Source: JAFLCM01 sp046154665
Lineage (GTDB): Bacteria; Planctomycetota; Phycisphaerae; Phycisphaerales; UBA1924
Assembly: GCA_046154665.1 (NCBI GenBank)
Contig: JBJXFG010000055.1
Coordinates: forward strand, 1 to 64,000
Direction: 5' to 3'
DNA: 64,000 bases
The notes under the pieces: model-generated
Seen by the model: the letters and a program-made list of their open reading frames with translations, nothing else
Database searches by the model: none
What the model was told of the DNA's origin: nothing
Made by a program: the position numbers and the translations under genes
In this document: one piece after another, positions 16,072 through 24,931 of the stretch
Layout: the number at the start of each line of letters is the position of its first letter
How positions within the stretch are numbered: the first letter of the stretch is position 1

Positions 16072-16177
16072 GTGCCACGGATGGCGGTCTGTTCTGGGAT
16101 CGACATCAGTGCTCAGTTGCTCAAGGATCGTCTTTTGCCAGCACCGCTGTCTCCCAAAGCGGAGCCAGCCGTGGCAC
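16072..16177. repeat. GTGCCAC-bounded palindromic element, copy 1
   Basis: A 106-bp element with inverted ends (GTGCCACGG at 16072 and CCGTGGCAC ending at 16177) and an inner CAGCACCGCTGTCTCCC-type stretch. It shares the ends and the inner stretch with the copy at 24932-25032. It lies in the 216-bp gap between the transaminase and TolC-like genes. Confidence 0.75.
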
Positions 16178-16209
16178 GGTGCCGATCCTGCGATCGCCCA
16201 ATCGCCGCC

Positions 16210-18057
16210 CTACTTCCCCTCGGGCACGACGAAGTTCACGCGGTTGCGCTCCAGCGCCGTCCCCTGCGCCGCCGCGAGATCGGCCACGGCGATGTTGTAA
16301 TCCGTCACGGCGGCGATCTCATCAAGCTCGGCGTTCGCCAGCGCTTCCTGGCGCCGGAACTTCAAGTCGAGAAAGTCCGGCGTGAGCGACTGGATCGTGC
16401 GTTCCTGCACTTCCAGCGTGCGCAGGTTCTCGGTCGCCGCCAGGCGCGAGGCGCGGGTCTGCTCGATGAGCTGGTAGTTGGTGGTGATGTTGCGCAGCGC
16501 GGCCTTGGCCTCGACCACCACGCCCTGCACCGCCTGGCGATAGCCCGTGGCGGCGCGGACGCGTTCGAGCTGCCGCTGCCGGTACGCCGCCTCGGGCCCG
16601 CGGTTGCCGATGGGTTGCTCGAAGGCGAGCCCGACGAGGTAGTCGACGAAACGGCCCTCGTTCACCTGCTCGTATGCCTCGCCCGCCGAAGCGTCGAGGC
16701 CCTGCGTCTGGGCGCGGATGGCCAGATCAAGCGCAGGCAACCGCGCGTTGTCGGCCACGCGCTGGCGGATGGCCGCGTCGTCGATCCCGAGCACCGCACG
16801 CTGCACCTCGGGCCGCTTGCTCATCGCCTCGCTCAGCGTGTCGAGCAGGCTGAACGACACCGGCGCGTCGGGCGCATCATCAATCGGCGACAGCAGCGCC
16901 TCGCCGCCCACGGTCAGTTCCGGGTCGTTGATGAGCTGCTTGAGGCGGTCGCTGGCCAGGCGCAGGTCGTTGCGGGCGCGGATCACCGCGGCGCGGCGGC
17001 GCTCGACCGTCGCCACCGCCTCCGAAAGCTCCGACGGCTTGGCGTCGAACTTCATACGTCCGCGCAGCACGTCGCGCGTCTCGACGCCGCGCTGCAGCAG
17101 GCGTTCGAGCACCTCGAGGTTTCGGCGTGCCTGCGCCAGCCGCCAATAGGCCCGCTCGGTGTCGGTCACGGTGCGGATCATCGCGGCCTTGAGATCGAGC
17201 ACGGTGGCCCGCTCGGCGTTGCGGGCCAAGCGAATCTCAGCGGTGCTCACGTCGCTCCCGAAGTTCCGCAGCAGCGGCTGCTCCAGACTGATGCCCACCT
17301 GGGCGGCGTTGTTCGGCTCGGGCTCGAGCTCCAAGTCCGGGCTGTCGTCGTCGGTGTACGTCTGCCCCTGGCTGACGGCGAGTTGCCCGCCGGTGGTCAG
17401 CCGCTTGCGCAGTCCGGTTTCATAGCCGACGCTCTGCGAAACCCGCGCCCGCGACGAAACGTTTCCCGGCCCGAGGACTTGACCCGGCTGCGGGCGATCC
17501 AGGTTGGCATAGTTGCCGTCGGTGAAGAAGGTCCAGTCGAACGCCGACTCGGCGACAGCGAGCTGGCTCGAAGCCACGCCCGGCTCGATGCGCGCGAGCT
17601 GCACGTCGAGATTGTTGGCGACCGAAGACCCGATCGCCTGCTGGAGGCTGAGCGCGAAGGTCTCGCCGGGACGACCGAGCAGGTCCGGCCCGGGGTCGAG
17701 CGGCCCTTTGGTGGTGGCAGTGGGGCCGGCCATCTTTTCGAGTTCGGCCATGCGTTCGGGCGCGAAAGAGACCTCGCCGGGGGTGCGGGTGAGGGGACGG
17801 ACGCCCGGATCGATCGACGCCTCGGCGGACTCGGGCGCCCCCGCTTGCCCGGACCCGCCACGCGGAGAGCGCAAGATCGGCGCGATCTCACGCGAGGTCG
17901 ATGCAGCAATGCTTCGGCGGAGCTCCTCCGTGCGTGAAGCCTCAAACGGGCTGGCCCGGTTACAGCCCACCACGCACGGGGGCAGGACGGCACCGAGCCC
18001 CGCCGCCGCGATCACGCGTCCCACCGCCGTCATTCCGCGACCTGAAGCACTCCGCAT
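16210..18057 (-). CDS. TolC-family outer membrane lipoprotein
   Basis: An outer membrane efflux/type I secretion channel of the TolC (OEP) family, 615 residues. The N-terminus is a lipoprotein signal (AAAGLGAVLPPCVVGC followed by NRAS), so Cys32 or so is probably lipidated. The mature part begins with a Pro/Gly-rich region and then has two repeats of the OEP fold with long coiled-coil helices (e.g. RRNLEVLERLLQRGVETRDV, ARNDLRLASDRLKQLI) and beta segments. The ATG at 18057 is preferred, since the longer frame would include part of a repeat. No RND or MFP partner gene is adjacent. Confidence 0.85.
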   Translation of the reverse strand: MRSASGRGMTAVGRVIAAAGLGAVLPPCVVGCNRASPFEASRTEELRRSIAASTSREIAPILRSPRGGSGQAGAPESAEASIDPGVRPLTRTPGEVSFAPERMAELEKMAGPTATTKGPLDPGPDLLGRPGETFALSLQQAIGSSVANNLDVQLARIEPGVASSQLAVAESAFDWTFFTDGNYANLDRPQPGQVLGPGNVSSRARVSQSVGYETGLRKRLTTGGQLAVSQGQTYTDDDSPDLELEPEPNNAAQVGISLEQPLLRNFGSDVSTAEIRLARNAERATVLDLKAAMIRTVTDTERAYWRLAQARRNLEVLERLLQRGVETRDVLRGRMKFDAKPSELSEAVATVERRRAAVIRARNDLRLASDRLKQLINDPELTVGGEALLSPIDDAPDAPVSFSLLDTLSEAMSKRPEVQRAVLGIDDAAIRQRVADNARLPALDLAIRAQTQGLDASAGEAYEQVNEGRFVDYLVGLAFEQPIGNRGPEAAYRQRQLERVRAATGYRQAVQGVVVEAKAALRNITTNYQLIEQTRASRLAATENLRTLEVQERTIQSLTPDFLDLKFRRQEALANAELDEIAAVTDYNIAVADLAAAQGTALERNRVNFVVPEGK

Positions 18058-18453
18058 GGGGGGACGGTACGGGTTGGCCCTTCGGGGGTCAAAGCGATTG
18101 GATGCTTGAAACCGAAACTCCGAAGCGAACGGTGGGGCAGGCTTCCAGCTTGCCATGCATTTTCCGAGGCAGGCTGGAAGCCTGCCCCACCAATCGGAAG
18201 CGAGACGGTGCCGCGCGTCGAGGCTGGAACCCCCCCTGACCGATCTCTACACTCCGGTTCTCTCTCGTTCCACCCGCGCCGACCCGAACCGAACCACTCC
18301 GGGGGGCGCGGCACCCTTTTCGTGACGTGTCTCCGACCGTGGGCTCCGTTGCCCACACGCTGGCCGGGGATTCGCCGGGACGAAAGCCAGAACGTCCGGG
18401 GCTCGCTCGCCTCTCGACCCTTTCCGGGGCCATACTCGACGCAGGAAACAGCC
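18058..18453. other. Divergent intergenic region
   Basis: A 396-bp gap between the divergent TolC-like and SH3-like genes. It contains the palindromic element at 18131-18191 and an AGGA Shine-Dalgarno 8 bp before the ATG at 18454. No promoter hexamers could be assigned with confidence. Confidence 0.45.
18131..18191. repeat. GGTGGGGCAGGCTTCCAGC palindromic element
   Basis: A 61-bp element with near-perfect 19-bp inverted ends: GGTGGGGCAGGCTTCCAGC at 18131 and GCTGGAAGCCTGCCCCACC ending at 18191. The inner part is AT-richer. It is similar in size and design to the intragenic elements at 57971, 61859 and 50051 but has different ends. Confidence 0.8.
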
Positions 18454-20049
18454 ATGACGACTACCAACCGCATCTCCAACCGCCGCCTCCTCCCCGCTCT
18501 CACCGCCGCGACGCTCCGGGCCGCGCTGGCGCTGACGCCGGTGGCCGCGTCGGCGTTCGTGCTCGCAGCGCCGGCCCTCGGCGCGGTCAACGCCGTCACG
18601 CCCTACTTCGTTGCCACCTCGAAAGGCGATGTGAAAGTTCGCTCCGGTGCCGGCGGCGTGTGGTACGCCGTGGCGGCGCTCAAGGGCAACACGCCGCTGC
18701 GCGTCGACGCCGAGACCGAGGGCTGGCTGCGCGTGGCGTACCTCCCCAATATGCCGGTGGTGGTGAAAGCCTCCGACGCCGAGAAGCGGGCCGACGGCAC
18801 CGTGGTCCTTTCCCGCCCCTCGGCGCTCAACGCCCTCGACATGGCCGACCCGTTCATGGAAGCGTGCTACAAGGCGGTGCTCGACGAACGCCTGCCCGTC
18901 GGCACCTCGCTGCGGTTCCTGGGCGATGTGACCGACCGTACCGGCAAGGTCGACGGCTACCGCGTCGAAGCGCCCGGCGCGGCCCGTGGTTGGGTGGCCG
19001 CGGGCGATGTGAAAAAGATCAGCGACGCCGATGCGGCGAAGCTCGGCGCTGGTGCGGCGGCGGCGGTGGGGGCCCCCACGGCAAAGCCCGCGCCGGCTCC
19101 TGCCCAGCCCGCGCCCACGCAGCCCGCGCCGACCCAAACCAATCCGGCCCAGCCCGCGCCGACGAACCCGGCCCAACCGGCCCCGACCACGCCGCAGCCC
19201 GTGCCCACTCAACCGGCTCCGACGCAGCCCGTCCCGGTTGTTGATCCCACCACCACCGGCACGCCGCCTGTGCCGGTTCCTGTCACCACCACCGGCGAGC
19301 CGGTCGTGCCGGTTGAGAGTGCGCCGTCGGACCCCGCCGCGACCGACCCCACCGCGGTCGAGCCGGCTGTCGTCGAACCCCCCAAGCCCCGCGAGCCCAG
19401 CCCGGAAGAAATCCGCGCCCGCGAAGTCGCCCGCGCCCAGAAGGCCCGGCGAGACAAGCTCAACAACCTCGATGAGGCCTTCCGCGCCGTCGCCGCCCAG
19501 CCCGTCGAGGGCGCCGAGTTCGAGCCGCTGATGAACGAGTTCGAGAAGTTCAAGGGCGAGCTGAACGAGCAGCTCGGCACCGACCCCGCCGCCGGACGCA
19601 TGATCGCCCACATTGGCAACCGCATGGATCTCCTCCGCCTCCGGACCGACCTGCAAGAGAAGTACCGCAAGATCGGCGAACTCCGCTCCCGCGCCGACCA
19701 GGTGATGGGCAACATCAACACCGGCATCCAGCAGATCCAGGCCAGCCGCCGCTACCAGGTCGTGGGCCGCCTCAGCACCAGCGCCATGTACGACGGCGCC
19801 CGCCTGCCCAAGCTCTACCGCGTGCAGAGCATCGATACCAACGTGCAGCGCACGCTGGCGTACCTCACGCCGGTCGACGGCCAGCAGCTCGAAATGAAGC
19901 TGGGCATGATCGTCGGCGTCAAGGGTGACGGTCCGATCGACCCGAGCGCGAAGGTGGGCGTGCTGGTCCCGACGCAGGTGGACGTGCTGCGCAACGCCGA
20001 CGGCACGCCGATGGCCGTGCCGGCGGGGACGCCGGGTGCGAATCCGTGA
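18454..20049 (+). CDS. Secreted SH3-like protein with long Pro-rich linker and coiled-coil
   Basis: A 531-residue exported protein. The signal peptide ends at about residue 45 (AAPALGAVNA). An N-terminal bacterial SH3-like domain follows (VKVRSGAGGVWYAVAALKGNTPLRV and GWLRVAYLPNMPVVV in shorter pieces), then a second SH3-like strand set ending GWVAAGDVKKI. About 110 residues of Pro-Ala-Gln-Thr repeat (QPAPTQ type) act as a linker. The C-terminus holds an Ala/Arg/Glu-rich helix (about 290-400) and a compact final domain. Function is unknown; a periplasmic peptidoglycan-binding or scaffold role is inference. The ATG at 18454 has an AGGA Shine-Dalgarno. Confidence 0.72.
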   Translation: MTTTNRISNRRLLPALTAATLRAALALTPVAASAFVLAAPALGAVNAVTPYFVATSKGDVKVRSGAGGVWYAVAALKGNTPLRVDAETEGWLRVAYLPNMPVVVKASDAEKRADGTVVLSRPSALNALDMADPFMEACYKAVLDERLPVGTSLRFLGDVTDRTGKVDGYRVEAPGAARGWVAAGDVKKISDADAAKLGAGAAAAVGAPTAKPAPAPAQPAPTQPAPTQTNPAQPAPTNPAQPAPTTPQPVPTQPAPTQPVPVVDPTTTGTPPVPVPVTTTGEPVVPVESAPSDPAATDPTAVEPAVVEPPKPREPSPEEIRAREVARAQKARRDKLNNLDEAFRAVAAQPVEGAEFEPLMNEFEKFKGELNEQLGTDPAAGRMIAHIGNRMDLLRLRTDLQEKYRKIGELRSRADQVMGNINTGIQQIQASRRYQVVGRLSTSAMYDGARLPKLYRVQSIDTNVQRTLAYLTPVDGQQLEMKLGMIVGVKGDGPIDPSAKVGVLVPTQVDVLRNADGTPMAVPAGTPGANP

Positions 20050-20072
20050 TGCGAAGAACCGGCTGATCCGGA

Positions 20073-20105
20073 TGGCATGCTCGAACCTCCTGTTTGAGCA
20101 TGCCA
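20073..20105. terminator. Bidirectional hairpin between convergent genes
   Basis: A 10-bp perfect stem (TGGCATGCTC with GAGCATGCCA) around a 13-nt loop. It lies between the ends of the convergent SH3-protein and trpC genes. It has no T-run, so intrinsic termination is likely but not proven. Confidence 0.6.
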
Positions 20106-20131
20106 GCGGAAACCCTCTGACTTGCGCCCGC

Positions 20132-21031
20132 CTATTCCAACAACTCCCGCAGCGCCGCCCCCGGCTCCTCCGCGCGCATCAGGTGCTCGCCCACCAGCAC
20201 GATCCGCACGCCAACACGCCGCAGCCGGCGCAGGTCTTCCGGCGTCTTGATCCCGCTCTCGCTCACCAGCACCGATACATCATCCACCAGATCGATCAGC
20301 CGCAGCGTGTGCGCCAGGTCGGTCTTCATCGCGCTCAGGTCGCGGTTGTTGATTCCCAAGAGGCCGTACGAGCGATCCGGGAACCCCACGTGCGGCCTCA
20401 CCCGCAGCAGGTTCTCCATCGAATGCACCTCGATCAGCGTCGTAAGTTGCAGTTCGCGGGCGAGGATCATCAGGTCGACGAGTTCGCTCTGGCTCAGGCA
20501 CTCGGCGATGAGCAGGATCGCGTCGGCACCAGCCGCGCGGCTCTCCCACACCTGGTACGGATCAATGATGAAGTCCTTCCGCAGCACCGGCAGCGGCACG
20601 GCGTCCTTCACCCGGTGGATGTACTCCAGCCGCCCCGCGAAGAACTTCTCGTCCGTCAAACACGAAATCGCGGCGGCCCCCGCGGCGTGATAGCGTTTGG
20701 CGATGACCGACGGATCGAAATCTTCAGCCTGGTACTCGTCCCTGATCCACCCGGCGCTGGGGCTCTTGCGCTTGATCTCGGCGATCACGCTCGTATCCGT
20801 CGCACCCTTGTGGCGCACCACCGCCTGGAAAAAGTTCCGCGGGCGGCCCAACTCGGCGATGCGTTCCTTCAGGGTCTCGATCGGCACGCCGGCGCGGGCC
20901 CGTTCGACTTCGCTTCGCTTGTGCTCGACGATCTCCGCGAGCGCGCCCGTGATGACCCACTTGCCGGGTTCGCCCTCGGGCCCGCCTGACGGATCGGGTT
21001 GCATGGAGTCCGCGTCGCGCATGGCCGACAT
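20132..21031 (-). CDS. trpC: Indole-3-glycerol phosphate synthase
   Basis: Closes the indole ring in tryptophan synthesis, converting CdRP to indole-3-glycerol phosphate. The 299-residue TIM barrel shows VIAEIKRKSPSAG (catalytic Lys and Glu), AISCLTDEKFF, LPVLRKDFIID (catalytic Lys), ILLIAECLSQ, LIEVHS, GINNRDL and VSESGI in order, all expected motifs. The N-terminus has a 40-residue extension before the family start. The ATG at 21031 is a reasonable choice; 21022 is also possible. No other trp gene is adjacent. It is divergent from the CPBP protease gene. Confidence 0.95.
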   Translation of the reverse strand: MSAMRDADSMQPDPSGGPEGEPGKWVITGALAEIVEHKRSEVERARAGVPIETLKERIAELGRPRNFFQAVVRHKGATDTSVIAEIKRKSPSAGWIRDEYQAEDFDPSVIAKRYHAAGAAAISCLTDEKFFAGRLEYIHRVKDAVPLPVLRKDFIIDPYQVWESRAAGADAILLIAECLSQSELVDLMILARELQLTTLIEVHSMENLLRVRPHVGFPDRSYGLLGINNRDLSAMKTDLAHTLRLIDLVDDVSVLVSESGIKTPEDLRRLRRVGVRIVLVGEHLMRAEEPGAALRELLE

Positions 21032-21101
21032 TATCGCAGGCAGCGGGCGGGGACGCTTGACGACGTGTGACAGGCTCAAGACGGCGGCATTCTCGCTCGC
21101 C

Positions 21102-21206
21102 GTGCCACTGACCCGTCCTCGGGTCAGTGCCGGATCGACCATTGATTCCCGAAGCCGCCGATGCCTCCGTCACTTCGGTACGGACCTGCGGACAGATCAG
21201 TGGCAC
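21102..21206. repeat. GTGCCAC-bounded palindromic element, copy 2
   Basis: A 105-bp element with GTGCCACTGACCC at its left end and a TCAGTGGCAC right end. Its left half has an inner GTCAGTGCCGG hairpin, as does the copy at 24932. It lies between trpC and the CPBP protease and contains the only plausible GTG start of the protease frame. Confidence 0.75.
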
Positions 21207-22271
21207 ACCGCGGCCTCGGTCGCGGCGTTGCTGTTCGCCGCCGCAACCGCCCTCGCCGCGGACGCCGCCGCTCCCGCCGGGAAAACCGCCGCAAGTCCGG
21301 GCGGCGTCGGATCGATCGGCTCGATCGTCTCGCTGCTGCTGCTCATCTTCGGTGCCGGCGTGTGGATCTGGATCGGGGCGAGGTTCAAACGTGTCGGCCC
21401 CGCGCTGCTCGAATCGGTCCGCCTCGAAGAACTCAGCCGCCCCGGCGGCGTCACGATCCCCTTCGTTCCCGGCGCGGCGATGGTGCTGGCGGGGCTGGCC
21501 GTGTGGCTGGTGCAGCCCGCCGGCGCGGCGTTCGCCTCCGCGCTGGTGAACGCCGCCGCACCAATCGGCCCCGACCAGACCGCGCCGGCGCTGCGGGCCC
21601 AGGTCATCGCCCAGGCCGGCGCCCACGCCGCCGCCGCGATCATGATCGCGCTGATCGTCTTCATGCTGCCGGGTCTGTGGCGTGCGATGGGGGCCACGCT
21701 GGCCGGGTGCGGCGACTCGTCAAGCGCCGACGCCGTGCGCGCCGTATCCGCGCCGCCCACGGTCGCCGCGCGAGCCTTGACGAATATCCGCGAGTCCTTC
21801 GTCTGGACCCTGCTGGTCGGCCCGGCGGTCTACGTCGTCGGTTCGCTCTCGCTCTGGGCGGCCCGCGCCATCGCAGCATGGTCGGGCCGCGCCCTGCCCG
21901 GCGATGTCGCCCACGACACGCTCAACAAACTCGCCCAGCCCGCCGCCAGTGGATCAGAGGCGCTGTGGTGGTGGGCCACGGTTCTGGGCGTCACCGTCGG
22001 CGCGCCCATCATCGAAGAGTTCATCTACCGCGGCCTCATCCAGACAGGCCTGCTGCGCCTCACCCGCTCGGCCCCCGTGGCGATTATCGGCACCAGCCTG
22101 CCCTTCGCCCTCGCGCACGCCGGCGCCGTCGAATCCCACGCACTGCTGACGCTCTTCGTGCTCAGCCTCGGGTTCGGCCTGGCCCTGGAGAAAACGGGCA
22201 AACTCTGGGTCTGCGTCCTCATGCACGCGGCGTTCAACGGTGCCAACATCGCGCTGGCGATGGTGCGGTAG
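21102..22271 (+). CDS. CPBP-family intramembrane glutamic endopeptidase
   Basis: A Rce1/CAAX-type intramembrane protease (CPBP family, 389 residues if the GTG at 21102 is used). The catalytic motif EEFIYRGL lies near residue 306, followed by PFALAHAG and the final MHAAFN motif, so all the active-site residues are present. About eight hydrophobic segments are seen. The true start is uncertain because no ATG precedes the first helix; the GTG at 21102 lies within a palindromic repeat, and the TTG at 21228 would begin directly at the signal-like helix. Bacterial members degrade or mature membrane peptides; the substrate here is unknown. Confidence 0.78.
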   Translation: MPLTRPRVSAGSTIDSRSRRCLRHFGTDLRTDQWHTAASVAALLFAAATALAADAAAPAGKTAASPGGVGSIGSIVSLLLLIFGAGVWIWIGARFKRVGPALLESVRLEELSRPGGVTIPFVPGAAMVLAGLAVWLVQPAGAAFASALVNAAAPIGPDQTAPALRAQVIAQAGAHAAAAIMIALIVFMLPGLWRAMGATLAGCGDSSSADAVRAVSAPPTVAARALTNIRESFVWTLLVGPAVYVVGSLSLWAARAIAAWSGRALPGDVAHDTLNKLAQPAASGSEALWWWATVLGVTVGAPIIEEFIYRGLIQTGLLRLTRSAPVAIIGTSLPFALAHAGAVESHALLTLFVLSLGFGLALEKTGKLWVCVLMHAAFNGANIALAMVR

Positions 22272-22306
22272 AAGAAGGCAAGGAGGCAAGGAGGCACGAA
22301 GGCACG
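22272..22306. repeat. Period-8 tandem repeat after CPBP gene
   Basis: Tandem AAGGAGGC and ACGAAGGC octamers directly after the stop. The reverse complement matches the tandem at 7917-7952. A CTCCGCG-rich stretch (about 22350-22382) follows and is a second short-repeat type in the 119-bp gap before prpB. Confidence 0.7.
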
Positions 22307-22390
22307 CAGTGGAAGAGGTGCGAAAGCGCGAAGCCTTCTTCTCTCTGAACTCCTCCGCGTTCTCCGCGATCTCCGCGGTGAAAACGGCCT

Positions 22391-23314
22391 CTACCCCGGA
22401 AACTCCCACTCCACCCCCGGCGTATACCTCAGCAGCTCGTACAACCCCTTCCGATCCAGCATCCGCGGCAGCGTGCAACCCACGTGGCCGTCGCGCCGGA
22501 TCTCCGCCAGCGAGCGCGTCACCTCGCCCATCGCCAGCCGCAGCGTCGTCACCGGCCAGATCACGCAGTGGTAGCCCAGTTTGGCGAAGTCGCTCAGCGG
22601 GATCATCTCGGTCTTGCCGAACTCGGTCATGTTGGCGAGCAAGAAGGGCGGCTTCTTCAGCTTCCGCATCGCCTCGGCGAAGCGCCCGAACTCCGCGCGG
22701 TCGGCAAGGCCCTCGGGGAAAATCATGTCGGCCCCGGCCTCGACATACGCCGAGGCACGCTCGACGGCGGCGTCGAACGACTCGACGCCCCGCGCGTCGG
22801 TGCGGGCGCACACGACGAAGCCCTCCCCGTCGGTCCCGCGCATGGCGTCACGGGCTTTGGCCGCCGCGCGCACCTTCTCGACCATGTGGTCGACACCGAC
22901 GAGCTTCTTGCCGTCGAGATGCCCGCAGCGCTTGGGGAACACCTGGTCCTCGATGTGCAGACCCGCCGCCCCGGCCCGTGCGTACTCGCGCACGGTGCGC
23001 GCGACCATCTCACTCTCGCCGAAGCCCGTGTCGGCGTCAGCGAGCACCGGCAGCTTCGAGGCCCTGGCCACCTGCTCGATCACGTTGCAGAACTCGGTGA
23101 GCGAGACCATGCCGACATCCGGCACGCCGAAGCTCGCCGACACCGCCGCGCCCGAGACGTACAGCGCTTCGAAACCCGCCTGCGCCGCCGCCCGCGCCAC
23201 CAGCCCATTGAACGCCCCGGGGGTGCCGACGCAGCTCCGGTCCATCGCCGCTCGGAATCGCTGGCCCGGTGTGGCGCGTTTCTCGCTCGATCCGCCCTGG
23301 GATGAAGTCGTCAT
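22391..23314 (-). CDS. prpB: Methylisocitrate lyase (isocitrate lyase/PEP mutase family)
   Basis: Cleaves 2-methylisocitrate to pyruvate and succinate in propionate use, or a related 2,3-dimethylmalate-type reaction. The 307-residue barrel has the metal-site segment PVLADADTGFGE and the KRCGH active-site loop (DQVFPKRCGHLDGKKL), the signature of the PrpB group. The start ATG (MTTSSQGG) fits the usual N-terminus; the longer frame to 23374 is not needed. No prpC or prpD is adjacent, so the pathway context cannot be checked here. Confidence 0.88.
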   Translation of the reverse strand: MTTSSQGGSSEKRATPGQRFRAAMDRSCVGTPGAFNGLVARAAAQAGFEALYVSGAAVSASFGVPDVGMVSLTEFCNVIEQVARASKLPVLADADTGFGESEMVARTVREYARAGAAGLHIEDQVFPKRCGHLDGKKLVGVDHMVEKVRAAAKARDAMRGTDGEGFVVCARTDARGVESFDAAVERASAYVEAGADMIFPEGLADRAEFGRFAEAMRKLKKPPFLLANMTEFGKTEMIPLSDFAKLGYHCVIWPVTTLRLAMGEVTRSLAEIRRDGHVGCTLPRMLDRKGLYELLRYTPGVEWEFPG

Positions 23315-23439
23315 GGGCCGAGTATATTCAGTGCCATGCACGCACCCCTCTTGCAGCAAGCGATCGCCGACCAACGAGCCCCGAGCTTCAGCGAGTGGGT
23401 TGCAATGACCAACGGCTTGCGTTCATCTCCAGAACCCGT

Positions 23440-23466
23440 CGCTGACGCTCCGGGCTCGCTGTTTGA
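23440..23466. repeat. Fragment of the GCTGACGCTCCGGGCTCG dispersed repeat
   Basis: Reads GTCGCTGACGCTCCGGGCTC at its core and matches the copies at about 118-137 and 32164-32188. It lies just upstream of the chosen start of the M28 peptidase gene. Confidence 0.65.
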
Positions 23467-23482
23467 GCGCCTCGGCTTCGCC

Positions 23483-24922
23483 GTGCGACACCGGTTGCCC
23501 CGCGCGAAATCAACGATCGCTCGACCCGGCCGCGTGAGCGTGTTGGCTCTGCTCGCGGCCACTTCCTTGACGCACGCTCAGGCCGATGCACCGGCGCGGA
23601 GCGGGCCCGGCGGCGCCAACCTCGCCAAACCAACCCTCCCCGCCACCCTCACGCAGCAGGTCCGACCCGACCTGCTCCGAGCTCATGTCGACAAGCTGTG
23701 CTCCTTCGGCACGCGACACACCCTTTCGTCGCAAGATGAGTTCGGCAAAGGCATCGGCGCGGCCCGCCAGTGGCTCGTGCAGGCCTTCGAGGACTGCCAG
23801 CGCTCCATCCCCGGCCAGCCCATGCTCACCGTCTACACCGACGTGTTCGAGCAGCCCGCCATGGAGCGGATGCCGTCGGGCGGGACCATCGTCAACGTTG
23901 TCGCGGTGATCCCCGGGACGATGGACGCCGCCAAGAGTCGGCGTTACTACGTCAGCGCCCACTACGACACCATCCCCACCGACCGCATGAACCCGACGGT
24001 CGATGCGCCCGGTGCCAACGACAACGCCTCGGGCACCGCCGCATTGCTCGAGATCGCCCGCGTCATCGGCGCGAACCCCCTCGAATCCACCGTTGTCCTG
24101 CTCGCCACCGCCGGCGAAGAGCAAGGCCTGCTCGGGGCCAAGTGGCACGCCGGCGCTCAGCGCGACAAGAACACCGACATCCGCGCCGTGCTGAACAACG
24201 ACATCATCGGCGACCCTTCGCCCGCGTACAACGGCAAGCCCGGCCCGCATGCGGGCCTGGTGCGCGTGTTCAGCGAAGGGCTGACCGCCAACCCTCGCTC
24301 GTTGCAGCTCGCCGAGATCCGCCGCCTCGGCAGCGAGAGCGATTCACCCAGCCGCCAGATCGCCCGCTACATCTTCGAGGTCGCCCAGTGGGAAAAGACC
24401 GCCGTGCAGCCGGTGCTGGTGTTCCGCCCGGACCGTTTCATGCGCGGCGGGGACCACCTCGCCTTCAACGACCAGGGCTACGCCGGCGTGCGCTTCACCG
24501 CGCCGGGTGAGGACTACACCCGCCAGCACCAGGACACCCGCGACGTCGACGGCGTGAAGTGGGGCGACCGCCCCGAGTTCGTCGACGCCGAGTACGTCGC
24601 CAACGTCACCCGACTCAACCTCGCCACGCTGGTCCACCTCGCCAACGCCCCGAGCGAACCCGCCAACGTGCGCATCATCACCGCCAAGCTCGAACAAGGG
24701 ACCACCCTTCGCTGGGAGAAATCCCCCGAGCCCGACGTCGCCGGCTACGAGGTCGTGTGGCGCGACACCACGGCCCCCCTCTGGCAGCACGCCCGCGACA
24801 TGAAGACCGCCACCGAGGCCACGCTCGAAATCAGCAAAGACAACGTCTTCTTCGGCGTGCGCGCGTACGACAAAGACGGCTACCGCAGCCCGGTGAGCTT
24901 CGCGGGGGCGGCGGCGGAGTGA
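23483..24922 (+). CDS. Secreted M28-family zinc aminopeptidase
   Basis: An exported metallopeptidase of about 479 residues. The signal peptide is VSVLALLAATSLTHAQA. The zinc ligands are visible as HYDT (residue about 155), GANDNASG, TAGEEQG (general-base Glu), NDIIGD and a His in YTRQHQDTRD. The C-terminal 90 residues (WEKSPEPDVAGYEVVWRD) look like a fibronectin type III domain. The frame is open to 23336, but the upstream part contains a dispersed repeat (GTCGCTGACGCTCCGGGCTC), so I take the GTG at 23483; a second GTG at 23534 is also possible. Confidence 0.85.
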   Translation: MRHRLPRAKSTIARPGRVSVLALLAATSLTHAQADAPARSGPGGANLAKPTLPATLTQQVRPDLLRAHVDKLCSFGTRHTLSSQDEFGKGIGAARQWLVQAFEDCQRSIPGQPMLTVYTDVFEQPAMERMPSGGTIVNVVAVIPGTMDAAKSRRYYVSAHYDTIPTDRMNPTVDAPGANDNASGTAALLEIARVIGANPLESTVVLLATAGEEQGLLGAKWHAGAQRDKNTDIRAVLNNDIIGDPSPAYNGKPGPHAGLVRVFSEGLTANPRSLQLAEIRRLGSESDSPSRQIARYIFEVAQWEKTAVQPVLVFRPDRFMRGGDHLAFNDQGYAGVRFTAPGEDYTRQHQDTRDVDGVKWGDRPEFVDAEYVANVTRLNLATLVHLANAPSEPANVRIITAKLEQGTTLRWEKSPEPDVAGYEVVWRDTTAPLWQHARDMKTATEATLEISKDNVFFGVRAYDKDGYRSPVSFAGAAAE

Positions 24923-24931
24923 AAGCGCGTC

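Noticed and set aside
16072..16177. Insertion sequence with terminal repeats
   Set aside because: Far too short to code for a transposase; best treated as a nonautonomous palindromic repeat.
15094..17937. 947-codon plus-strand open frame
   Set aside because: It is antisense to the transaminase and TolC-like genes; composition (Arg/Gly/His-rich) is typical of a GC-rich shadow frame.
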